A DNA stretch of 32,036 nt, from positions 1 through 32,036 of the forward strand of contig JASCIV010000209.1 of the NCBI GenBank assembly GCA_030374735.1, in the 5' to 3' direction. The position numbers and the translations under genes were made by a program. A model generated the notes under the pieces. The model was given only the letters and a program-made list of their open reading frames with translations. It made no database searches and was not told the DNA's origin. Source of the DNA: Gracilaria caudata. Lineage: Eukaryota; Rhodophyta; Florideophyceae; Gracilariales; Gracilariaceae. Every line of letters starts with the position of its first letter. Within the stretch, counting starts at the first letter, position 1. Below are positions 1 to 7,737 of this stretch, in pieces.

Positions 1-85
1 CCCCTTTCTTTCATCCCCTTCCCCCTTTCCTCCCCTTTCTCGCCCTCTCTCCCTTTTCCGCCACCTTCTCCAAAGCACCTCCGCC
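1..85 (+). promoter_or_regulatory. Pyrimidine-rich leader of the RING-kinase-ARM gene
   Basis: Nearly every base before the ATG at 86 is C or T, with long C/T runs through about position 60 and no TATA-like element. It probably covers the 5' UTR and perhaps an initiator-type transcription start. The left edge of the window cuts it, so the upstream promoter is not visible. Confidence 0.4.
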
Positions 86-3000
86 ATGCCGTCGCGTCCC
101 GGCCATTGTCCTGCATGCGATGCCGCCTTCGATGCAGACCGCCATCTCCCGATGGTGTCCGTCGTGTGCGGTCATTCCCTTTGCGAGGCATGCGCAGCTC
201 GCGACGCCCCCCCTACAACGCCTTCACCTCGCGATGACACCGCCTCACTTTCCTCCACTTCCACCGCCTCCGACGAAGAAGAAGAAGACCCGCCGTCCGC
301 CCCGCGTTGTCCCGTCTGTAACGCCGCCCTCGCCGGCTTTGTAAAGAACTTCGAGGCCGTCGCTGCCTTGCAACTTTCCATCACCCCACCCGACAATCAT
401 CCACCCGCCCCGGACCTCTCCGCCGTCGTTCATCGCGACCTTGTCATTCGTCGTGCACATATTCATTTTGCACGCTTACCGGCCAACGAGGTTGGCCGCG
501 GCGCTTCCGCCGTGGTGTATCGCGGTGTATATGCATCACAACCTGTCGCCGTCAAATGTATACGTACTATGAGCGAATCATTCGCTACGGAAGATCGCCT
601 GCGACGTGAACTTCGAAATGCCTCACGACTTCAAAGTCCTTATATTGTGCAGTTTAGAGGGGCTGCTTGGGACCAAGAGGCCGGACCCAGCTCACCTCGG
701 AACATCTTGTTGGTCACCGAGCTAATGCACGGAGGAAACTTGCGCGAGAATCTTAATCGTTTGCAACCTACTGCTGGACTGCCAGTAACCAGCTTTGTGC
801 GAATTGCGCTGCATGTGGCGAGAGGTATTCTATACCTACATGAGGAGGGTCTGGCTCATCGCGATATTAAGAGCGCGAACATACTCCTCACCGAGCAAAT
901 ATCGCCCCACAATCGCACGTTTGTACCCTCTGTGTGTGCGAAGATTGCCGACTTTGGACTCAGCAAATATATTGATAAGGCTACTGGCGGTGGAACGGTG
1001 ATGCAGAGCATTATGGAGCCCGGTCGCTTGGAAGCGACATATTCTTATTTGGCACCCGAGGCATTTGGCGGTGACAAGTCGAACGTTATGCGTCGTGATG
1101 AGGAAGATGAATCTGATGAACCGCGTTATGATGAAATGGCCAAGAAACGTGACATTTATGCATTGGGCGTCTTGTTTTGGGAGATGCTCACTGGCAAAAT
1201 CCCATGGGCTGGTGTTTCTCTACCAGATGTGTATGTGCGCGTCTGCGTTCGCAGCGATCGTCCGGGACCTGCCCTGGATGAGACGGTGGTTTCCAAGACT
1301 GTGCGCAGACTTGTCGAACGCTGTTGGGCGCAGAACCCACATAAAAGACCTTCAGCAAAGTCCATTGTGGCCAAGCTGGAGAAGCTTGCTGGCCGTTTCA
1401 ACGTTCAGATTGATGACTCTCCCGCGGATTTGCCTGCGTCACAATCAACCGCTGTAGGCGCTGCGGCGGATGTCGTCGCCAATGGAGCTCAACCGGCTGT
1501 GCGTACAGCTCCTTTGCCGGACATGCGTGCGGAGCCACTGCGAGAGCAGACTGATGTTCTTCCGCAGAAACGCAAGCCTTCCGATCCGTTTATCACCTAT
1601 CAAAAGATGCCGTCTGCCTCGACAGTATATACAGCGCTGGATGGCGCACAGACACATTCTACTGGCCTTGAAGTGGGTGACACACGCGATTTGGACCGCA
1701 TTGTTGATGAAATCCCTGCTCCATTCGATGATCCAACTTGGGCGGACGACGGAGATGCTACCTCGCATGGGCAGCGTTCCACGCCTAGCAACCCGGGAGC
1801 AGCTAGCTCATCGGCCCGGGGTAATGACCACAACGATGCTTCGTCCTCTGTCAAGCGTCGCCTCTCCCGATCACGGCATTCTGCCCATGATACCAACATC
1901 GAACAAAATCATGCCCGCCCCTCTGCTCATCCCACTACACATCCATCCATGACGTCATCCGTCACGCCTAGTCCATCTCCTGTTTCTCCCGCCCCTAAGG
2001 CGAATGCCACTGCCGTTGCGGCTACGGCCGCAGCTATTGCCGCTGCAAAGGATCGCGAGCGAAAGCGTGATGACAATGTACGGGGTGTTCGTGGGCAGGT
2101 GAATCGCATGTCACGTCCTGCTCCCACTCCTGGTTGGGAGGCGAGCTTCCAGTCACTCCCCGCCCTTGAACCGTGGCAAAAGGTGGCTGCAAAACCGAAT
2201 GAAATGCGACCTGTGTTTTACGACAACTCTGACGACGAAGCGAATGACTTTGATCCTGAACGAGCGGCAGCCGAAGAGGCCATAGCTGAATCTAATAATC
2301 AAGTTACTTCCCAACAACAACCGTTACCCAACTCCCGTAGCATCGGTGCGTCTGCAGCCGCGGTTACAGCAGCTACCGTCGCCGCGGCGACACAACGTCC
2401 ACAGTCGCAGGCTGTGCGGAGCACATCTGCAAACCGCATGTCTAGGCCAAAGTCCCCTGTTGTTCGCCGCTCTATGTCACCTATGGTAGCGCGTCCATTT
2501 ACCCCAACTCAAAATCAAAAGCGAGCTTCTGCGGAAGACGAATTTGCCGTGCGTCCAACGGGTTCCTTGCCCAGGAACTCAGATCCTTCAGCTCCGAAGA
2601 AAGCAACAAGCAGCGGCAGTCGTTCTAGACTGGGCAGGACCATGTCTGCGTCTGTCTCACCTGCTCCAGCCAATGCGAACAGGGGTTCAAATCCAGTTTT
2701 CAAATCGGTTTCTGCCGCTCCAGTCACCCCGACTCCTAGAGAATCGAACGGAAAGCGGGCGTTTATGCGACGAGTGCGTTCAAATGACAGGAGGCGTATG
2801 GCACGGAGTTCAAGCTCAACAGACGTCGAGAACAAACGCCGGCAGAACGCGGCGGTGACGGCAACTCGGTCTTACGCCTCTGAAACTGTTCAGCCTAATG
2901 AAGAAGAAGAGGCTAACTACACCATTATGCAAATCGGAGCGGGTCCAAAGGAAGATTTTGGTGAAACAGTGAATTCCTTGGACAAGGAAGGGTTAATGCA

Positions 3001-4354
3001 CTTGTTTGCAGAACGTATGGCGCCCTTGCGCTTGGCAGCATTGGCTCATGCTGCGCTAATCAGTGACAAGCATTGCGGTGAGGAAGAGGTCATTCGTAAC
3101 TCATGTGCAATCTTGCACAAGTTGACCGTGTTGGAGAGTCAATCACCTCAGAAGAACAACCAACAATCTTTGTCGTCAAAGGAGCAATCAAGCATACGCA
3201 AGTATCTGACGGCGGTTCATGGGATCGATGCGTTGCTATCTGTTCTGCACCCGCCGGAAAGACGACATCCGACGACTTTGTCGTATTGTTTTTTGGCTCT
3301 TGGGAATCTCAACGCTTGGGATCTAGAGGCTCGAAGACAATTTCGTAATTCGCATGGCGTTTTGCATATTGCGGAGGTTATGGTTGTGCATCGCAATAAC
3401 AGCGGCGTACAAGAGAAGGGCAGCTACGCTCTCGCTTGTGTGGGAGGAGCGTACCCTTCAAAGGCAAAATATGTATTCGAACAAGCGGGAGCTCTAGATG
3501 TGGTAATTCAAGCCTTGTCAGCCGTGCAAAGAGAAAACACGAATGATGCGGTGACAAAACAGGCGTGTGCTGCTCTTGGCGCGATGTGCTCCTCCTGTCC
3601 CTCGAATGCACAATACGCCGCAAAGAAAGACGCGCTCCAGTACCTCATTACTGCGTTTGAAAGATTCCGGAGAGCATCAAGGGTTGACGGAGGGAAGCGA
3701 GGAGAAATGCGACTAGTATGTAAGGCGTTCATGGACTTGCTGTGCCACCCGGAGAACAGAAAACTAGCGGGATCGAACGGTGGATCCACTATGATCATTC
3801 GGGCCATGCGAATCTTCCGTTTAGATGCTGATTTCATTGAGAAGGCTCTCACGATGCTTTCCGATTTTTGTACATATCGTTCAAATGGCATGCAAATCGT
3901 ACAGGCTGGAGGAGTAGATGACATTGTGGCTGCGATGGAGAGATTCCGATTATCTGATAATATGCAAAAGGAAGGATCGAGGGTACTCACTTTGCTCATA
4001 AAGGCAACTGGTGATCAGGCAAGACGGCGTATGGTACACGCAGGAGGAGCCGAAGCGGTTGTGTTTGCATTAGAAAGGTTTGGGGCCATACCTGACAATA
4101 ATGTCCCAGTTGTAGTGGAGACGTGCAGAACATTGCATATGCTGTTTTTGATGGAGAACAACACTGAAGGAGAAATTCTGGGAAGACGTATGAAGAAGGT
4201 AAGATGTGATAGGGCGATTAAGACAGCGATGGTAACACACAAGGCAAGCCCCCAGGTACAAGAGAAAGGGAGGGAGGCTCTGAAGCAACTAGGTCAGTTG
4301 AAGAGTGGAGGGGGTTTGTTTGGGAGAATGAGAAGTGGGGCGAAGCGGCGGTAA
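86..4354 (+). CDS. RING finger - TKL-like protein kinase - ARM-repeat protein
   Basis: Single-exon protein of 1422 residues. The N-terminus has a C3HC4 RING pattern: C8/C11, C28/H30, C33/C36, C75/C78, with an acidic Ser/Thr-rich insert before the last pair. A complete kinase domain follows at about 130-425: glycine loop from G137, VAVK lysine K157, catalytic HRD at 258-260 with a DIKSAN loop, DFG at 289-291 and APE at 323-325. An acidic insert follows APE. The HRDIKSANILL style is typical of tyrosine-kinase-like Ser/Thr kinases. Residues about 440-960 are Ser/Pro/Ala-rich and probably disordered. From about 985 to 1400 there are helical ARM/HEAT-like repeats. All catalytic residues are present, so an active kinase is likely. 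E3 ligase activity of the RING is inferred. ARM repeats usually bind partners; the substrate is unknown. The gene ends with a basic tail and is followed by 1.2 kb of spacer. Confidence 0.88.
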   Translation: MPSRPGHCPACDAAFDADRHLPMVSVVCGHSLCEACAARDAPPTTPSPRDDTASLSSTSTASDEEEEDPPSAPRCPVCNAALAGFVKNFEAVAALQLSITPPDNHPPAPDLSAVVHRDLVIRRAHIHFARLPANEVGRGASAVVYRGVYASQPVAVKCIRTMSESFATEDRLRRELRNASRLQSPYIVQFRGAAWDQEAGPSSPRNILLVTELMHGGNLRENLNRLQPTAGLPVTSFVRIALHVARGILYLHEEGLAHRDIKSANILLTEQISPHNRTFVPSVCAKIADFGLSKYIDKATGGGTVMQSIMEPGRLEATYSYLAPEAFGGDKSNVMRRDEEDESDEPRYDEMAKKRDIYALGVLFWEMLTGKIPWAGVSLPDVYVRVCVRSDRPGPALDETVVSKTVRRLVERCWAQNPHKRPSAKSIVAKLEKLAGRFNVQIDDSPADLPASQSTAVGAAADVVANGAQPAVRTAPLPDMRAEPLREQTDVLPQKRKPSDPFITYQKMPSASTVYTALDGAQTHSTGLEVGDTRDLDRIVDEIPAPFDDPTWADDGDATSHGQRSTPSNPGAASSSARGNDHNDASSSVKRRLSRSRHSAHDTNIEQNHARPSAHPTTHPSMTSSVTPSPSPVSPAPKANATAVAATAAAIAAAKDRERKRDDNVRGVRGQVNRMSRPAPTPGWEASFQSLPALEPWQKVAAKPNEMRPVFYDNSDDEANDFDPERAAAEEAIAESNNQVTSQQQPLPNSRSIGASAAAVTAATVAAATQRPQSQAVRSTSANRMSRPKSPVVRRSMSPMVARPFTPTQNQKRASAEDEFAVRPTGSLPRNSDPSAPKKATSSGSRSRLGRTMSASVSPAPANANRGSNPVFKSVSAAPVTPTPRESNGKRAFMRRVRSNDRRRMARSSSSTDVENKRRQNAAVTATRSYASETVQPNEEEEANYTIMQIGAGPKEDFGETVNSLDKEGLMHLFAERMAPLRLAALAHAALISDKHCGEEEVIRNSCAILHKLTVLESQSPQKNNQQSLSSKEQSSIRKYLTAVHGIDALLSVLHPPERRHPTTLSYCFLALGNLNAWDLEARRQFRNSHGVLHIAEVMVVHRNNSGVQEKGSYALACVGGAYPSKAKYVFEQAGALDVVIQALSAVQRENTNDAVTKQACAALGAMCSSCPSNAQYAAKKDALQYLITAFERFRRASRVDGGKRGEMRLVCKAFMDLLCHPENRKLAGSNGGSTMIIRAMRIFRLDADFIEKALTMLSDFCTYRSNGMQIVQAGGVDDIVAAMERFRLSDNMQKEGSRVLTLLIKATGDQARRRMVHAGGAEAVVFALERFGAIPDNNVPVVVETCRTLHMLFLMENNTEGEILGRRMKKVRCDRAIKTAMVTHKASPQVQEKGREALKQLGQLKSGGGLFGRMRSGAKRR

Positions 4355-4938
4355 GAGGGAACGTGTGCTTGTTTATAGTTCATAGATTGCGCGTGTTGAA
4401 GAAGAATGGTGATCCCTCTTTGCTTTCCGGTAGTTATTATTGTAATTTGTAAACACACTGAGAGAGTTCATCCTCGTCGCCAAATGCAGCATGTCACCAG
4501 TGCGAAGAAAACTCCAAGCTTGTTTGATGATACCTCTCTTGCGAGGCTCAGATCAATGCTTGACTGGTAGGAATGAGGAAGAACGGGGCGATATTTTTCA
4601 CAGATGGCTCAGTGAGCCCTGGTCTCCCACGAGCTGCCCCAGATACGAATGTAATTGGGTGACGCAATACTTGCAAACTCTCTCTCTCATTTGTGGGCAT
4701 GCTACGTCTTCGCAATACGCAGTACAGAGGGTAAACTTTAAGAAAAGCTCTCACAAAAAAGGTCATCACCCTCCTCGGTCACTTAACGATTAGTTCCGCA
4801 ACAATAAACACTTGTCTTCCCGAAGAGTAGGCAAACACACTTCAAAACTCATCAATCGCCAAGTGCCAGGAAGAAATGGTTGCGTGCTCCCCGCACTCTC
4901 ATCGTTCTTTCTTTCTCTCGTATCTCTGAGTGGAAAGT

Positions 4939-5076
4939 GGGCACATGCGATCCGACTTCACGTGGTGTGCCTGACTTCCCTTCGAGAAGCGAAACGGATG
5001 GCGTTTGGGTTTCCGAAGGATACCAACATCTTTCGGGCACGTGCATCTCGCCTTCCCGTGGTGTGCCTGTCTCCGA
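4939..5076. repeat. Two imperfect ~40-bp direct copies, 96-bp period
   Basis: Copies start at 4939 and 5035 and align without gaps. Both contain GGGCAC, then an identical CGTGGTGTGCCTG core (4961-4973 and 5057-5069), with scattered mismatches between and after. It could be an old local duplication or a pair of regulatory sites. Confidence 0.6.
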
Positions 5077-5195
5077 TTCACTCTTGCGTGGTCGGAGCGA
5101 AATGAGAACGCAGACGGATCTCCAACGAAGGCCAAGATTTAGCGCTTTCTTTAGCCAATCCTAAGACAGCTTTGGTTCTGCGCGCAGTATCCTTG

Positions 5196-5216
5196 TACCG
5201 TACAAGTTGTACGGTA
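5196..5216. repeat. Perfect inverted repeat, 10-bp arms
   Basis: TACCGTACAA and TTGTACGGTA flank a single central G. It lies about 360 bp upstream of the cupin ATG. The near-zero loop suggests a site for a dimeric DNA-binding protein rather than an RNA hairpin. Confidence 0.65.
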
Positions 5217-5576
5217 TAATGATGATGAGACGGTAGCGTTCTACCCTTCGAATGGGAGAAAAAGTGTGTTCTATTTTGGGTGTGGCGACCTTACGTGTGA
5301 GGGCCGGGATTCGCAGCAGGGCCTGCGCCATAGAATGTTGAACGTGAGCACTTCATTTTGAACAGTTGTCCCTTAAACGAGACAACAATACTGTAGGACT
5401 ACGAGTAGCCCTCTCTCCAAAAGAAGGCCAAAATCTTCGACGAAAGTCAGCACTCTAAGATTCATCTTCGAAAGAAGTGAAAGCAGGTCCGTCCGGTACC
5501 GTCGTACTTGGGACAGTAATTTGGTTCTTCACGACATTTGAAGAGTCTTAAGAAGTGGCGGTACAAGAAAAATACA

Positions 5577-6071
5577 ATGGCACCAAACAAACACTACTTG
5601 ATCAGTACACTTCAGCTGGAACCGCATATTGAAGGCGGTTACTTTCGTCGTACGTTTTCGTCAACAACTTTCGCTAAAGTCTCCTGTAGAGAGAAAGAGC
5701 GGATGATTCTTTCATCCATTTACTATCTCGTTACAGACGAGCAAAGAGTATCGTACATGGTGGAGAACAAGTCTGATATTATCCGATACTTTCACTTGGG
5801 TGCTCCAGTTACTTTTTACGTCGTGAGCCCAAACGGGCAGTTGGACAAATATGTAATGGGAACTGATATTGAGAATGGGCACATAATGCAATTTGCTGCG
5901 GAAGGAGGGAGTTGGGTCGCTTCTGTGCTTGAAGAAGGGGATTATGGCTTGATTTCGGAGGCTGTAGCTCCGGGTTTCGAGTATGAGGACATGAGGTTGA
6001 TTCGACGTGAAGAGGTTCAACAAAAGTTCCCAGACCTTGTGAACCGTATTGGGCATTTGCTGAAAGAATAA
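5577..6071 (+). CDS. DUF985 (Cupin_5) family protein
   Basis: 164 residues, a normal length for this small cupin family. Family landmarks run in order: LQLEPHIEGGYFRRTF (13-27), SSIYYLV (46-52), GAP turn (75-77), GSWVAS (111-116) and VAPGFEYEDMRL (130-141). The fold is a single jelly-roll barrel; the biochemical role of the family is poorly defined. The usual H-x-V-x-S-D-E metal-ligand region reads SYMVENKSDIIRYF (59-72), so the expected His and Glu are not there. The start is the first ATG, in an A-rich context (AATACAATGG); the upstream in-frame codons have no ATG. There is no targeting peptide, so it is probably cytosolic. It stands alone, with spacers on both sides. Confidence 0.85.
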   Translation: MAPNKHYLISTLQLEPHIEGGYFRRTFSSTTFAKVSCREKERMILSSIYYLVTDEQRVSYMVENKSDIIRYFHLGAPVTFYVVSPNGQLDKYVMGTDIENGHIMQFAAEGGSWVASVLEEGDYGLISEAVAPGFEYEDMRLIRREEVQQKFPDLVNRIGHLLKE

Positions 6072-6594
6072 TGCTACGCAACTCAGATTCGCTGCTTTGA
6101 ACGTGATTAAGAGGTGAAACTGTTGCGATAATCTACTACGAGTATCGTCGAAGGTAGCCCTCTAAACCACGTGACCTTATCGACACCGATAATCTTATCC
6201 CTTGAAGCGGGGCAAGCATCTGCCTCAGTACACACGCGCGGATAGGATAGAGGGACTGCGAAGTTAACCATTCACTCTCTTTCGTTCCGCAATAATTTTA
6301 GTCATGATCCTGTTTTCCTCCAAGACGAACATCCGAAGGTCACACACGCCATCAATCACAGCACCGATACCTTCGGCCCAAGAGAAAAATGATGGCAGTG
6401 CACTACAGCGAAGACGTCCTCTTCATCTCTTAAGAACCGCTCGCTTGTGCTCCGTAAAGCCTTAGAAAACCCCGCGTGCTCGTAATCATGCCCATGTTTC
6501 TCTTTGTAACTTACCACTGTCTTGTTCACATCACATAATCGTTACGGAACACAGGAAGCAGAATCACTGCTCCCTCACCCTCGTTTTTGAGAAC
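6072..6594. other. Spacer without a recognised gene
   Basis: About 520 bp with no credible open frame. It contains a CACGTG E-box-like hexamer at 6168-6173 and one copy in each orientation of the octamer TACCTTCG (minus strand 6149-6156, plus strand 6368-6375). It presumably contains the promoter of the downstream membrane-protein gene. Confidence 0.5.
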
Positions 6595-7248
6595 ATGCAT
6601 TTTTACCATTCGGTAAGTGGGAAGGCTGTTTCGCGACCTAATAGGCCTATGATGTTCAGAAGAAAAGGCTCACATAAAACTGCTCGTCCCGTAGTGTACG
6701 CATCGCTGCTGGGTTTGTCTACGTTCTTCGTATGTCAAACAATCTTCGAGAGGAGGATGGAATCGAATTTGCGCCGCGTACACAACAAGAATCACCCGAG
6801 AAGTTTCTTTGAATCATCAACACGACGTTCTCCGATCGTCAACGTCAGTGCTTCACATAAGGAATCAGCTCTATCAAGAATTCCGAAAGCTTTGAAAGAA
6901 TTACCGACCATGACATTTGGGGTACCAGATCTACGGAACATTACGGATGTCAACGCGGTTTATCTATCTGTGTGTGTCACAGCAATTACGGTCGTATGCT
7001 TTGGAATTCCATTCGTACCTGGATGTCATGGTTGCGAAACATATGTTTCTCGTATCGTCCTTAACGCTACCAATACTGCGAAAGGAAACCCTCAACCAGA
7101 TCGGATATGCAATATCATTATGCGTTCTGGATTGTGTGACTTTTTGGACGACATCCCCGTCTGCCCGGCCTGCGAGGTTCTATCAGAAGACCTAAATACG
7201 TTCACAGCGTCACTGAACAAGCAAAACAAGACTGCCGTTTCCATATAG
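6595..7248 (+). CDS. Unrecognised Cys-rich membrane protein
   Basis: 217 residues that I do not recognise. A basic N-terminus (RRKGSHK, 22-28) precedes a hydrophobic segment at about 33-50, which could be a signal anchor. A second hydrophobic segment lies at about 121-141. After it come six cysteines as CHGC (144/147), C172, C181 and CPAC (190/193), suggesting disulfides or metal binding in a lumenal or extracellular tail. One N-glycosylation-type site (NAT, 157-159) lies in that tail. Residues 55-115 are basic and probably flexible. The first ATG at 6595 is used here; the ATG pair at 6649/6652 would remove 18 or 19 residues and still keep the first hydrophobic segment. A GTAAGT sits near the start, but the frame reads through it. 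No function is proposed. Confidence 0.6.
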   Translation: MHFYHSVSGKAVSRPNRPMMFRRKGSHKTARPVVYASLLGLSTFFVCQTIFERRMESNLRRVHNKNHPRSFFESSTRRSPIVNVSASHKESALSRIPKALKELPTMTFGVPDLRNITDVNAVYLSVCVTAITVVCFGIPFVPGCHGCETYVSRIVLNATNTAKGNPQPDRICNIIMRSGLCDFLDDIPVCPACEVLSEDLNTFTASLNKQNKTAVSI

Positions 7249-7737
7249 TTGTATTTCTTCAACGAAACACACAAGAAATCACACAGCACTTCGAAAGTAT
7301 ATCTGGTAAGAATCCATCCCTTTATATGTCCGTATAGTGGTGATACTTTAGTTAACACATGATAATCTACAACTTGTGCTGTGCGGTGTCCTTTTCCTCA
7401 AGAAAGCCTGTGTCGTATGACCCAATAATCGAGAGATTCACCAGATTCCTGGATCAGCTCAAAGACCGTTGGACCTGTCTTCCTTGGCACGCCCTGTGCT
7501 CTATACATTGAATGTGCTGCATTTTCTATTTGTCAAAGTGTTGAGGCAGGTACTCTACGATAAAACTGTGTTCTGAAACAGTTTACAAACTCCACCTACG
7601 AGCGTACAAAGATACCACGCACTCGTCACACAGAGAGGATCCTCGCTCTCGTTTGTAGCCTTGAGGCAATTTAGCCATCTGAATTAGTTATATCCATCGG
7701 GTTAGGAATTTAGGGGATACACACCTGTTGCAAACAA
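7249..7737. other. Convergent spacer without a recognised gene
   Basis: About 490 bp between the ends of the plus-strand Cys-rich membrane protein gene and the minus-strand gamma-adaptin gene. It contains the 3' UTRs of both. I looked on the minus strand for a missing gamma-adaptin ear exon and found no open frame that resembles one. Confidence 0.55.

Larger units (their letters stand above)
4355..5576. other. Spacer without a recognised gene
   Basis: About 1.2 kb between two plus-strand genes. It contains only short open frames (the longest with an ATG is about 100 codons from 4491, with no recognisable content). It holds an imperfect direct repeat with a 96-bp period (4939-5076) and a perfect 21-bp palindrome (5196-5216). 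No tRNA or other RNA gene was recognised. Confidence 0.6.

Noticed and set aside
4491..4793. 100-codon ATG ORF after the RING-kinase-ARM gene
   Set aside because: Length is within chance, composition is not protein-like and the region is probably 3' UTR.
5218..5320. C/D box snoRNA starting at ATGATGA
   Set aside because: A box C-like word is present but no box D (CTGA) follows at a suitable distance and no terminal stem is seen.
6612..6617. GTAAGT near the start of the Cys-rich membrane protein as a splice donor
   Set aside because: The frame is open across it and no acceptor with a branch site improves the protein.
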